NCBI RefSeq assembly: GCF_004795055.1
Contig: NZ_SSBJ01000052.1
Coordinates: 1-39,835 of the forward strand
Length of the DNA: 39,835 nucleotides
Direction: 5' to 3'
Origin: Streptomyces sp. A1136
GTDB lineage: Bacteria; Actinomycetota; Actinomycetes; Streptomycetales; Streptomycetaceae
The position numbers were made by a program, and so were the translations under genes. The notes under the pieces are model-generated. The model had not been told where the DNA came from, did no database searches, and worked only from the letters and a program-made list of their open reading frames with translations. Below are positions 18,423-25,266 of the stretch, one piece after another. The stretch's first letter is position 1; each line of letters opens with the position of its first letter.

Positions 18423-19172
18423 ATGTACGACATGCTCACGCGCAACCACGTGCTCGGGCTGCTCGCCGGCGGACGCAGCCTGAACTCCGTCAGCAAAGAG
18501 ACCGGCATATCCCGGTCGGCCATCCGTGCCTGGCACGTCCGGCTCGAACCGCCACCCCACCTGCTCAATCAGGCAGCGCGTTGCTCGACGCCCACCGACA
18601 CCCCCGCCTACGCCTATCTGCTCGGCCTCTACCTCGGTGACGGGTGCATCAGCCCTCACCCCCGGGGCGGGCACCACCTCCGGATCGCCTGCGCGGACGC
18701 GTGGCCAGGCCTCATCGAGCGGTGCCGGGACGCGATCACAGCCGTACGCCCCGGCGACAAGGTCTACCTGTTGCGGAAACAGGGATGTGTGGCCGTGACC
18801 AGCTACGGGCGGCACTGGACGTGCATGTTCCCCCAGCACGGCCCCGGCAAGAAGCACGAGCGGCGGATCGTCCTCGAAGGTTGGCAGCAGGCGATCGTCG
18901 ACGCCCACCCCTGGGAGTTCCTGCGGGGGCTGATCCACTCCGACGGGTGCCGGGTCACCAACTGGACCGTGCGGAACGGAAAACGGTACGAGTACCCCCG
19001 GTACTTCTTCACCAACAAGTCCGACGACATCCGGCGGCTCTGCACGGACACCCTGACCAAGGTCGGCGTGCGGTACACCGTCCTGGCCCGGGGCAGTGAC
19101 CCCTTCAACGTGTCCGTCGCCCCCAAGGCCTCCGTGGCCCTGATGGACGCGCACATCGGGCCCAAGTACTAG
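18423..19172 (+). CDS. Helix-turn-helix plus LAGLIDADG-type endonuclease-like protein
   Basis: 249 residues. Residues 5-40 form a helix-turn-helix of Hin/resolvase or transposase type (R-S-L-N-S-V-S-K-E-T-G-I-S-R-S-A-I-R-A-W). Two LAGLIDADG-like helices follow: A-Y-L-L-G-L-Y-L-G-D-G-C-I (D73) and F-L-R-G-L-I-H-S-D-G-C-R-V (D174), each keeping the acidic residue that binds metal in homing endonucleases, about 100 residues apart as in single-chain two-motif enzymes. It is therefore a free-standing endonuclease-like protein with its own DNA-binding head, placed just after a tRNA gene and ending in a stop shared with the opposite gene. Start uncertain: ATG 18423, ATG 18432, or GTG 18339 inside the terminator; none has a strong ribosome site. 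It could also be a regulator that has co-opted the fold. Confidence 0.75.
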   Translation: MYDMLTRNHVLGLLAGGRSLNSVSKETGISRSAIRAWHVRLEPPPHLLNQAARCSTPTDTPAYAYLLGLYLGDGCISPHPRGGHHLRIACADAWPGLIERCRDAITAVRPGDKVYLLRKQGCVAVTSYGRHWTCMFPQHGPGKKHERRIVLEGWQQAIVDAHPWEFLRGLIHSDGCRVTNWTVRNGKRYEYPRYFFTNKSDDIRRLCTDTLTKVGVRYTVLARGSDPFNVSVAPKASVALMDAHIGPKY

Positions 19173-19786
19173 CAGAGGTGGACCGCCAGGCCGCAGAGGC
19201 CCTCGCCCATCCCGGCGGCGGTGCGCCAGACGCGCAACGGGCCCTCGAGGACGGATTCCTCGGCCTTCCCGTAGTCCAGCCAGTCCTGGGCTTCGGCGCG
19301 GGCGCGCTCGGACGGGGTGAAGGTCAACGCCCGCTCCACGTCGGGCAGGCGCCGGCGGACCTGCGCGGAGGGGAGCACGAAGTTGCCGCACCAGCCCGGC
19401 AGGAGCGTCGCCCGGCTCGGTCCGATGGCGTGGAAGAGGGAGGCGACGGCGTACTCCTTGCGGTGGACGGAGATGAACATGCCGTCCTGGCCCTGGCCCT
19501 CCCAGACGTCGTCGACGACGTAGAAGGCTGGGTCCGCGGCGCCGGCGCAGACGTCGTCGAGGTGGCCGCCGGGCGCGGTGAGGGCGTGGAACGATTCGAT
19601 CGCAGCCTGGTCGCCCTCGTACCAAGTGCGGTGGTCGGGGAGGGGTGCCCGTTGCCATCGGCGCATTCGGCGTTGGGCTTCCGGGTGCTCGTGGTCGGCG
19701 CGCATGGCGGGCAGGAGGCGGGCGGCGAGTTCGGCGATGGTGTCGTCGGGGTGGCTGCTGATGGCCCAAGCGCTGGTGAAGCCCAT
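19169..19786 (-). CDS. Hypothetical protein, conserved-looking
   Basis: 205 residues, no signal peptide or membrane helix, no family recognised. It is soluble and mixed in composition with conserved-looking aromatic patches (H-R-T-W-Y-E-G-D-Q-A, D-G-M-F-I-S-V-H-R-K-E-Y, L-L-P-G-W-C-G-N-F-V-L-P) and good codon-position G+C bias. Its stop codon overlaps that of the LAGLIDADG gene on the other strand (CTAG at 19169-19172). ATG at 19786 has no ribosome site but a TACGGT box 6 bases upstream, suggesting a leaderless mRNA. It follows the MarR gene by 38 bases on the same strand. Confidence 0.7.
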   Translation of the reverse strand: MGFTSAWAISSHPDDTIAELAARLLPAMRADHEHPEAQRRMRRWQRAPLPDHRTWYEGDQAAIESFHALTAPGGHLDDVCAGAADPAFYVVDDVWEGQGQDGMFISVHRKEYAVASLFHAIGPSRATLLPGWCGNFVLPSAQVRRRLPDVERALTFTPSERARAEAQDWLDYGKAEESVLEGPLRVWRTAAGMGEGLCGLAVHLC

Positions 19787-19792
19787 AGGGGG

Positions 19793-19798
19793 ACCGTA
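19793..19798 (-). promoter_or_regulatory. Probable -10 of a leaderless transcript for the hypothetical gene
   Basis: TACGGT (19798 down to 19793) ends 6 bases before the ATG at 19786; no Shine-Dalgarno sequence and no clear -35. Confidence 0.4.
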
Positions 19799-19824
19799 TC
19801 GGCCGGGTCCGACAGTGGGCGTGG

Positions 19825-20280
19825 TCAGGGGAGGTCGGCGTCGCCGCCGAGGTTGGCGACCATGCGGCGGAGGGTGTCGATGGTGGCGGCGTAGGTGGGG
19901 GTGTCGATGCCGTGGCGGATGCGGGCGTGGACGGCCGCGTTGCGGTCATGGGCGCGCAGCCGGCCTGCTTCGCCTTCGATGGTGAGGGCGAGGGTGCCGC
20001 CGGTGGTGGTGAGCCAGCCGCGGGTGGTGAGGTCGTCGTAGACGGCTTCGAAGTCGGTGTTCTGGTCGTCGAAGCGGGTGAGTTTCCCGGTGAGGGTGGC
20101 GCGGGTCCAGGCGCCGGGGGCGCCGGCCACGTGGTTGAGGATCCACCAGTGGGGTTGGGTGAGGTGTTCGTCGGCGAGGGCGGTGCGCAGGCCGGTGATG
20201 ACGAGGTTGGCGGCTTCGCGGCTCCAGTAGCCGATGGCTTGGGCGGCGAGTCGTTCCTGGGGGTAGGGCTTGATGTCCAT
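19825..20280 (-). CDS. MarR-type winged-helix regulator
   Basis: 151 residues, the usual MarR size. A leading helix (A-I-G-Y-W-S-R-E-A-A-N-L-V-I), a winged helix at about 40-105 (H-W-W-I-L-N-H-V, T-R-A-T-L-T-G-K-L, V-Y-D-D-L-T-T-R-G-W-L recognition and wing, T-L-A-L-T-I-E-G-E-A-G) and a C-terminal dimer helix. It probably represses itself and the divergent acetyltransferase gene through the dyad between them. The ligand is unknown. No clear ribosome site precedes the ATG at 20280. Confidence 0.75.
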   Translation of the reverse strand: MDIKPYPQERLAAQAIGYWSREAANLVITGLRTALADEHLTQPHWWILNHVAGAPGAWTRATLTGKLTRFDDQNTDFEAVYDDLTTRGWLTTTGGTLALTIEGEAGRLRAHDRNAAVHARIRHGIDTPTYAATIDTLRRMVANLGGDADLP

Positions 20281-20294
20281 GTGGTTGAAGGTAG

Positions 20295-20316
20295 GACCTC
20301 TACTGAGGTTGAGGTC
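20295..20316. promoter_or_regulatory. Dyad in the MarR/GNAT divergent promoter
   Basis: GACCTC (20295-20300) and GAGGTC (20311-20316) form a perfect dyad with a 10-base spacer, and an overlapping ACCTC-TACT-GAGGT (20296-20309) forms a tighter one, so GAGGT occurs in tandem (GAGGTTGAGGTC). On the minus strand TTGACC (20318-20313) could be the -35 of the MarR gene. This is a good candidate MarR operator. Confidence 0.55.
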
Positions 20317-20379
20317 AAGGTGTCGTGGGGGGCGTTTGTACCGCTCCGCTCGGCCTCAAGCGATGCAAGGGAGTTGACG

Positions 20380-20889
20380 GTGCTGTTGCGCGATGTGGAG
20401 CTCGGCGATGTCGAGGCGTACGTCCGGATGCGGTGTGATCCCGCGATGATGGCCGACCTGGGTGGGCCGTTGCCGCGGGAGGGCATGGAGGAGAAGGTGG
20501 AACGGGATGTCCGCAGGGCGGCGGCGGATGTCGACTGGACCAAGATGATCGTCCCCGATCCGGCTGTGCCCGCGGTGGTGGCGGGGACCGTGACCCTGTG
20601 GTCCCACGACTCCGGGGACGGGCCGGTGTCGGAGATCGGGTGGATGGTGTTGCCGGAGTTCCAGGGGCGGGGCATCGGCAAACGTGCCGTCCATGCCGTC
20701 TTGGAACAGGCCGGCGAAGACGGTCGTTGGGGTGTGGTGCACGCGTTTCCGGCGGCGGGGAACGACGCTTCGAACGGGATGTGCCGGTCTCTGGGCTTCC
20801 GGTTCGAGGGTACGCGCGAGGTGGAGTTCGCGGGGCGGATCTTGGCGTCCAACCACTGGAGCATCGATTCCCGCACCCGTCTGACGTGA
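20380..20889 (+). CDS. GNAT family N-acetyltransferase
   Basis: 169 residues with the GNAT fold of the RimJ/RimL-like type: L-L-R-D-V-E-L-G-D-V-E-A-Y at the start, acetyl-CoA loop in E-I-G-W-M-V-L-P-E-F-Q-G-R-G-I-G-K-R-A (motif A, Q/R-x-x-G-x-G), and C-R-S-L-G-F-R-F-E-G-T-R-E (motif B). The substrate cannot be read. GTG at 20380 is favoured: AAGGGAG (20367-20373) lies 6 bases upstream; a TTG two codons earlier is inside that spacing. Divergent from the MarR gene, which may control it. A terminator overlaps its stop codon. Confidence 0.82.
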   Translation: MLLRDVELGDVEAYVRMRCDPAMMADLGGPLPREGMEEKVERDVRRAAADVDWTKMIVPDPAVPAVVAGTVTLWSHDSGDGPVSEIGWMVLPEFQGRGIGKRAVHAVLEQAGEDGRWGVVHAFPAAGNDASNGMCRSLGFRFEGTREVEFAGRILASNHWSIDSRTRLT

Positions 20890-20905
20890 GGGGTGCCCCC
20901 CTCAC
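20886..20905 (+). terminator. Terminator overlapping the GNAT stop codon
   Basis: GTGAGGGG (20886-20893) / CCCCTCAC (20898-20905), 4-base loop. Confidence 0.65.
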
Positions 20906-20926
20906 CGACCGGGGGGGGTGAGGGCT

Positions 20927-20952
20927 GCCCCGCCGAGGTTCTCCGGCGGGGC
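20927..20952 (-). terminator. Terminator of pyruvate kinase gene
   Basis: GCCCCGCCG (20927-20935) / CGGCGGGGC (20944-20952), 8-base loop, 23 bases beyond the pyk stop on the minus strand. Confidence 0.7.
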
Positions 20953-20974
20953 TCGTCTTGACGACAGGGTGTCG

Positions 20975-22402
20975 TCAGCTGACGGCGTCGCCGATGTGGT
21001 GGACGCGGACGAGGTTGGTGGAGCCGGTGACGCCGGGGGGTGAGCCGGCGGTGATGACGACGATGTCGCCGGGTACGCAGCGGCCGATCCGCAGGAGTTC
21101 TTCCTCGACTTGGTCGACCATGGCGTCCGTGGACTCGACGTGGGGTCCGAGGAAGGTCTCGACGCCCCAGGTGAGGTTGAGTTGGGAGCGGGTCGCGGGG
21201 TCGGGGGTGAAGGCGAGGAGGGGGATGGGTGAGCGGTAGCGGGAGAGCCGGCGGACGGTGTCTCCGCTCTGGGTGAAGGCGACGAGGAACTTGGCGCCGA
21301 GGAAGTCGCCCATTTCGGCGGCTGCGCGGGCGACGGCGCCGCCTTGGGTGCGGGGCTTGCTGCGCTCGGTGAGGGGCGGGAGCCCCTTGGCGAGGATGTC
21401 TTCCTCGGCGGCTTCGACGATGCGGGCCATGGTGCGCACGGTCTCGACGGGGTATTTGCCGACGCTGGTTTCGCCGGAGAGCATCACGGCGTCGGTTCCG
21501 TCGATGATGGCGTTGGCGACGTCGGAGGCCTCGGCGCGGGTGGGCCGGGAGTTGTCGATCATCGAGTCGAGCATCTGCGTGGCGACGATGACGGGTTTGG
21601 CGTTGCGCTTGGCGAGTTTCACGGCGCGCTTTTGGACGATGGGGACCTGTTCCAGGGGCATTTCGACGCCGAGGTCGCCGCGGGCGACCATGATGCCGTC
21701 GAAGGCGGCGACGATGTCGTCGATGTTGTCGACGGCCTGGGGCTTCTCGATCTTCGCGATGACGGGGAGGCGGCGGCCTTCCTCGTCCATGACGCGGTGG
21801 ACGTCCTCGATGTCACGGCCGCTGCGGACGAAGGACAGGGCGATGACGTCCACGCCCGTGCGCAGGGCCCAGCGGAGGTCGTCGAGGTCCTTCTCGGAGA
21901 GGGCGGGGACGGAGACCGCGACGCCGGGGAGGTTGAGTCCCTTGTGGTCGGAGACCATGCCGCCCTCGATGACGAGGGTGTGGACGCGGGGGCCGTCGAC
22001 GCCGGTGACCTGGAGGGTGACGCGGCCGTCGTCCACGAGGATGCGTTCGCCCGTGGTGACGTCCGCCGCGAGGCCCTTGTAGGTGGTGCCGCAGGTGTGG
22101 CGGTCGCCTTCGTGGTCTTCGACGGTGATGGTGAATTCGTCACCGCGTTCAAGGAGTACCGGTCCTTCGCGGAAGCGGCCGAGTCGGATCTTCGGACCTT
22201 GAAGGTCGGCGAGGATGCCGACGCTGCGGCCGGTCTCGTCGGAGGCCTTGCGTACGCGCTGGTAGCGCTCCTCGTGTTCGGCGTAGGTGCCGTGGCTGAG
22301 GTTGAGGCGGGCGATGTCCATTCCGGCTTCGACCAGGGCTTTGATCTGGTCGTACGAGTCGGTGGCGGGCCCCAGGGTACAAACGATTTTTGCTCGGCGC
22401 AT
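20975..22402 (-). CDS. pyk: Pyruvate kinase
   Basis: 475 residues. N-terminal A-K-I-V-C-T-L-G-P-A and D-I-A-R-L-N-L-S-H-G (substrate/nucleotide site), the family signature I-A-K-I-E-K-P-Q-A-V-D-N-I with the catalytic Lys, G-I-M-V-A-R-G-D-L-G-V-E (Mg ligands Glu and Asp), K-P-V-I-V-A-T-Q-M-L-D-S-M, and S-G-E-T-S-V-G-K-Y-P. It converts phosphoenolpyruvate and ADP to pyruvate and ATP. ATG at 22402 matches the family start; it has no ribosome site, but TACGCT ends 6 bases before it, pointing to leaderless translation. The upstream region carries repeated TTGTTGA boxes. Confidence 0.95.
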   Translation of the reverse strand: MRRAKIVCTLGPATDSYDQIKALVEAGMDIARLNLSHGTYAEHEERYQRVRKASDETGRSVGILADLQGPKIRLGRFREGPVLLERGDEFTITVEDHEGDRHTCGTTYKGLAADVTTGERILVDDGRVTLQVTGVDGPRVHTLVIEGGMVSDHKGLNLPGVAVSVPALSEKDLDDLRWALRTGVDVIALSFVRSGRDIEDVHRVMDEEGRRLPVIAKIEKPQAVDNIDDIVAAFDGIMVARGDLGVEMPLEQVPIVQKRAVKLAKRNAKPVIVATQMLDSMIDNSRPTRAEASDVANAIIDGTDAVMLSGETSVGKYPVETVRTMARIVEAAEEDILAKGLPPLTERSKPRTQGGAVARAAAEMGDFLGAKFLVAFTQSGDTVRRLSRYRSPIPLLAFTPDPATRSQLNLTWGVETFLGPHVESTDAMVDQVEEELLRIGRCVPGDIVVITAGSPPGVTGSTNLVRVHHIGDAVS

Positions 22403-22408
22403 GAAACG

Positions 22409-22414
22409 AGCGTA
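22409..22414 (-). promoter_or_regulatory. Probable -10 of a leaderless pyk transcript
   Basis: TACGCT (22414 down to 22409) ends 6 bases before the pyk ATG. TTTCCT at 22437-22432 is at a 17-base spacing but is a poor -35. Confidence 0.45.
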
Positions 22415-22456
22415 TGCCCCTACCAGGGAGTAGGAAATTGGTTCCGGGTGTCCAAT

Positions 22457-22494
22457 CAACAACCGTTCGGCAAAAGGTTGTTGACAATTGTTGA
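22457..22494. promoter_or_regulatory. Cluster of TTGTTGA boxes upstream of pyk
   Basis: CAACAACC (22457-22464) and GGTTGTTG (22476-22483) form an 8-bp dyad with an 11-base spacer. TTGTTGA occurs directly at 22478-22484 and again at 22488-22494, exactly one helical turn (10 bases) apart, and an inverted TCAACAA is at 22456-22462. The stretch is strikingly AT-rich for this genome and lies 55-92 bases upstream of the pyk start: probable multi-site operator. Confidence 0.5.
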
Positions 22495-22502
22495 ATGTGC
22501 GT

Positions 22503-22526
22503 GGGGGTGCTCCGATGAGCACCCCC
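22503..22526 (-). terminator. Terminator of the SIMPL-domain gene
   Basis: GGGGGTGCTC (22503-22512) / GAGCACCCCC (22517-22526), loop CGAT; 44 bases beyond the stop of the minus-strand gene. Confidence 0.75.
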
Positions 22527-22570
22527 GGGGCGGCACGGAGAGGGTTGCGGAGAGGGTTTGTGGGGGGGTC

Positions 22571-23275
22571 TCAGAGCTGGGGAGGGGTCATCGTGAAGCG
22601 GGCGTTCACTTGGGCGTAGACGGTCTGACGCTGGGGTTCGAGGTCGAGGGGCGGGGCGCCGACGGGTTCCGCGGGGGCGCCGTAGGCCATGGTGCGCATG
22701 CCGGAGCCGGGGGCGCCCGCGAAGGGGGCGGCGTTCTCGGCGCCGAGGTCGGCGAGTTCGACGAGGGCGGCGAGTCGGGCGCCGAGGGCTTCGGCGTATT
22801 CGCGGGCGCGCTGGACGGCTTCGAGTACGGCTTGGCGGCGGGCGCGGCCGTGGGCGGGTGAGGTGGGGCGCAGGGCCCACCAGGGGCCGTCGACACGGGT
22901 GAGTTCGAGGTCGGCGAGGCGGGTGGTGAGTTCGCCGAGGGTGGTGAAGTCGCTCAGTTCGGCGGTGATGAGGACGCGGCCGTGGTAGGCGCGGACGCGT
23001 TCGGCGCGGCCGTGGCGGGTGAGTTCGGGGGTGATGGAGAAGGCGCCGGTTTCGAGCTTCTCGACGGGGTCGCCGTAGCTCTTGACGAGGTCGAGTACGG
23101 CGTTGTTGCGGCGGGTGAGGTCTTCGAGTGCGCTGCGGCGGTCGGTGCCGCGGGCGCTGACGGTGATGCCGATGCGGGCGATCTCGGGGTCGACTTCGAG
23201 TCGGGCTTCGCCGCGGACCGCGACGCGCGGGACTTCGGGGGTTCCGTAGGGCTGGTGCGTGGCGTCCTGAGTCAT
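22571..23275 (-). CDS. SIMPL (DUF541) domain protein
   Basis: 234 residues, one SIMPL/DUF541 domain: V-A-V-R-G-E-A-R-L-E-V-D-P-E-I-A-R-I-G-I-T-V-S-A-R at the start, R-R-N-N-A-V-L-D-L-V-K-S-Y, the Y-H-G-R-V-L-I-T-A-E-L-S-D-F core strand and A-R-R-Q-A-V-L-E-A-V-Q-R-A-R-E-Y-A-E-A-L-G helix. Unlike many family members it has no signal peptide, so it appears cytoplasmic. Function unknown; relatives oligomerise or bind signalling kinases. ATG at 23275 is chosen from the family N-terminus; the ORF is open 13 codons further. Only a weak GAGAG precedes it. Divergent from the 5'-nucleotidase gene. Confidence 0.8.
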   Translation of the reverse strand: MTQDATHQPYGTPEVPRVAVRGEARLEVDPEIARIGITVSARGTDRRSALEDLTRRNNAVLDLVKSYGDPVEKLETGAFSITPELTRHGRAERVRAYHGRVLITAELSDFTTLGELTTRLADLELTRVDGPWWALRPTSPAHGRARRQAVLEAVQRAREYAEALGARLAALVELADLGAENAAPFAGAPGSGMRTMAYGAPAEPVGAPPLDLEPQRQTVYAQVNARFTMTPPQL

Positions 23276-23402
23276 GGATTCACTCTCGCACTGTGGTCGT
23301 CGGGGTGTGGTCATCGGATCGAAACCTGGCGGGGGTGTTGTGACTTGTTACCGGTGGGTCAGAATCTACGCGCGTTGTACAGGCCTCAAAAGGGGAGACG
23401 GC

Positions 23403-25217
23403 ATGGCGTTCGACCGCAGGACATTTCTGGGTACTTCGGCTGCGACAGGTGCCGCTGTGGCGTTGGCGGGTGCTTCGGGCACCCCGGCGGCAGCCGCGGT
23501 GGAGGAGTCCGGGGCGGGCGGGCCGTCCGGTTCGCGCGCGTACTCGTTCACGGTGATGGGGACCACCGACCTGCACGGGAATGTCTTCAACTGGGACTAC
23601 TTCACGGACAAGGAGTTCGACGACAAGGCGCACAACGACGTCGGCCTGGCGAAGATCTCCACGTTGGTGGAGCAGGTGCGGGCGCGCAAGGGGCGTTGCA
23701 ACACGCTGCTGATCGACGCCGGTGACACGATCCAGGGCACGCAACTCGCGTACTACTACGCGAAGGTGGACCCGATCACGGCGCGTCGGGGTCCGGTGCA
23801 CCCGATGGCGCAGGCGATGAACGCGATGGGGTACGACGCGGCGGCGCTCGGCAATCACGAGTTCAACTACGGCATCCCGGTGTTGCGCAAGTTCCAGGAG
23901 CAGTGTCGTTTCCCGTTGCTGGGGGCGAACGCGCTGGACGCGAAGTCGCTCCGTCCGGCGTTTCCGCCGTACAGCATGCACCGGCTGCGGACCCCGCACG
24001 GGCGGGACGTGAAGGTGGCGGTGTTGGGGCTGACGAACCCGGGGATCGCGATCTGGGACAAGGCGAACGTGCAGGGGAAGATGACGTTCCCTGGTCTGGA
24101 GGAGCAGGCGGCGAAGTACGTGCCGCGGCTGCGTTCGATGGGTGCGGACGTGGTGATCGTGGCGGCGCACTCGGGGTCGAGCGGTACGTCGAGCTACGGG
24201 GACCAGTTGCCGTACATCGAGAACGCGGCCGCCTTGGTGGCGGAGCAGGTGCCGGGGATCGACGCGATCCTGGTGGGTCACGCGCACACGGAGATCCCGG
24301 AGTACCGGGTGAGGAACAGGGCGACCGGTAAGGACGTGGTGCTGTCCGAGCCGTTGAAGTGGGGGCAGCGGTTGACGCTGTTCGACTTCGACCTGGTGTG
24401 GGAGCGGGGTCGGTGGTCGGTGGCGAGGGTCGGGGCGCAGGTGTTGAACTCGAACACGGCGGTGGAGGACCCGAAGATCACCGGGTTGCTGTCGGACGAG
24501 CACCGGAAGGTCGTCGCGTACGTCAACCAGGTGATCGGTACGTCGACGGGCGCGATGTCCTCGCAGGAGGGTCCGGTGAAGGACGTTCCGATCATCGACC
24601 TGATCAACCATGTGCAGGCGGAGACGGTGAAGGCGGCCCTGGCGGGCACCCAGTGGGCGGCGCTGCCGGTGTTGTCGCAGGCGTCGTGCTTCTCGCGGAC
24701 GGCGTCGATCCCGGCCGGGCGGGTGACGATCAAGGACGCGGCGGGGTTGTACCCGTTCGAGAACACCCTGGAGGCGAGGTTGCTGACCGGCGCCCAGTTG
24801 AAGGACTACCTGGAGTACTCGGCGCGGTACTACGTGCGTACCGCTCCGGGTGACGTGGTGGATCCGGCGAAGCTGACGAACTCGGAGGGCGTTCCGGACT
24901 ACAACTACGACGCGGTGTACGGGTTGACGTACGACATCGACATCGCGCAGCCGGTGGGGTCGCGGATCTCGGGCCTGTCCTTCCAGGGGAAGGCCGTCGA
25001 TCCGGCGGCGCGGTTCGTGTTCGCGGTGAACAACTACCGGGCCTCGGGCGGGGGGAACTTCCCGCACGTCCCGCAGGCCGAGCAGTTGTGGTCGAACTCC
25101 GAGGAGATCCGCACCACGATCATCCAGTGGGTGAAGGCGAAGGGGTCGATCGATCCCGCGGGGTTCGCGTCGGTGGACTGGCGTTTGACGCGGGCCGGGG
25201 TGCCGGTCTTCCCGTAG
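23403..25217 (+). CDS. Tat-exported 5'-nucleotidase / 2',3'-cyclic phosphodiesterase
   Basis: 604 residues. N-terminal Tat signal (D-R-R-T-F-L-G at 4-10, hydrophobic stretch, A-A-A cleavage near 32). Metallophosphatase domain with T-T-D-L-H-G-N (D56, H58), D-A-G-D-T-I-Q-G, L-G-N-H-E-F-N-Y-G, V-A-A-H-S-G and G-H-A-H-T-E-I-P, all metal ligands present; then the 5'-nucleotidase C-terminal domain (about 385-560) with the N-N-Y-R-A-S-G-G-G-N-F-P substrate motif. The L-G-N-H-E-F-N-Y-G form resembles CpdB. It should dephosphorylate extracellular nucleotides for phosphate and nucleoside salvage. ATG at 23403 has GGGGAG 6 bases upstream. Confidence 0.9.
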   Translation: MAFDRRTFLGTSAATGAAVALAGASGTPAAAAVEESGAGGPSGSRAYSFTVMGTTDLHGNVFNWDYFTDKEFDDKAHNDVGLAKISTLVEQVRARKGRCNTLLIDAGDTIQGTQLAYYYAKVDPITARRGPVHPMAQAMNAMGYDAAALGNHEFNYGIPVLRKFQEQCRFPLLGANALDAKSLRPAFPPYSMHRLRTPHGRDVKVAVLGLTNPGIAIWDKANVQGKMTFPGLEEQAAKYVPRLRSMGADVVIVAAHSGSSGTSSYGDQLPYIENAAALVAEQVPGIDAILVGHAHTEIPEYRVRNRATGKDVVLSEPLKWGQRLTLFDFDLVWERGRWSVARVGAQVLNSNTAVEDPKITGLLSDEHRKVVAYVNQVIGTSTGAMSSQEGPVKDVPIIDLINHVQAETVKAALAGTQWAALPVLSQASCFSRTASIPAGRVTIKDAAGLYPFENTLEARLLTGAQLKDYLEYSARYYVRTAPGDVVDPAKLTNSEGVPDYNYDAVYGLTYDIDIAQPVGSRISGLSFQGKAVDPAARFVFAVNNYRASGGGNFPHVPQAEQLWSNSEEIRTTIIQWVKAKGSIDPAGFASVDWRLTRAGVPVFP

Positions 25218-25266
25218 TCGCCCGGTTTCCCCGTAGTCGCCGTTCCGGACTTCCCTTCGGTCGTCG

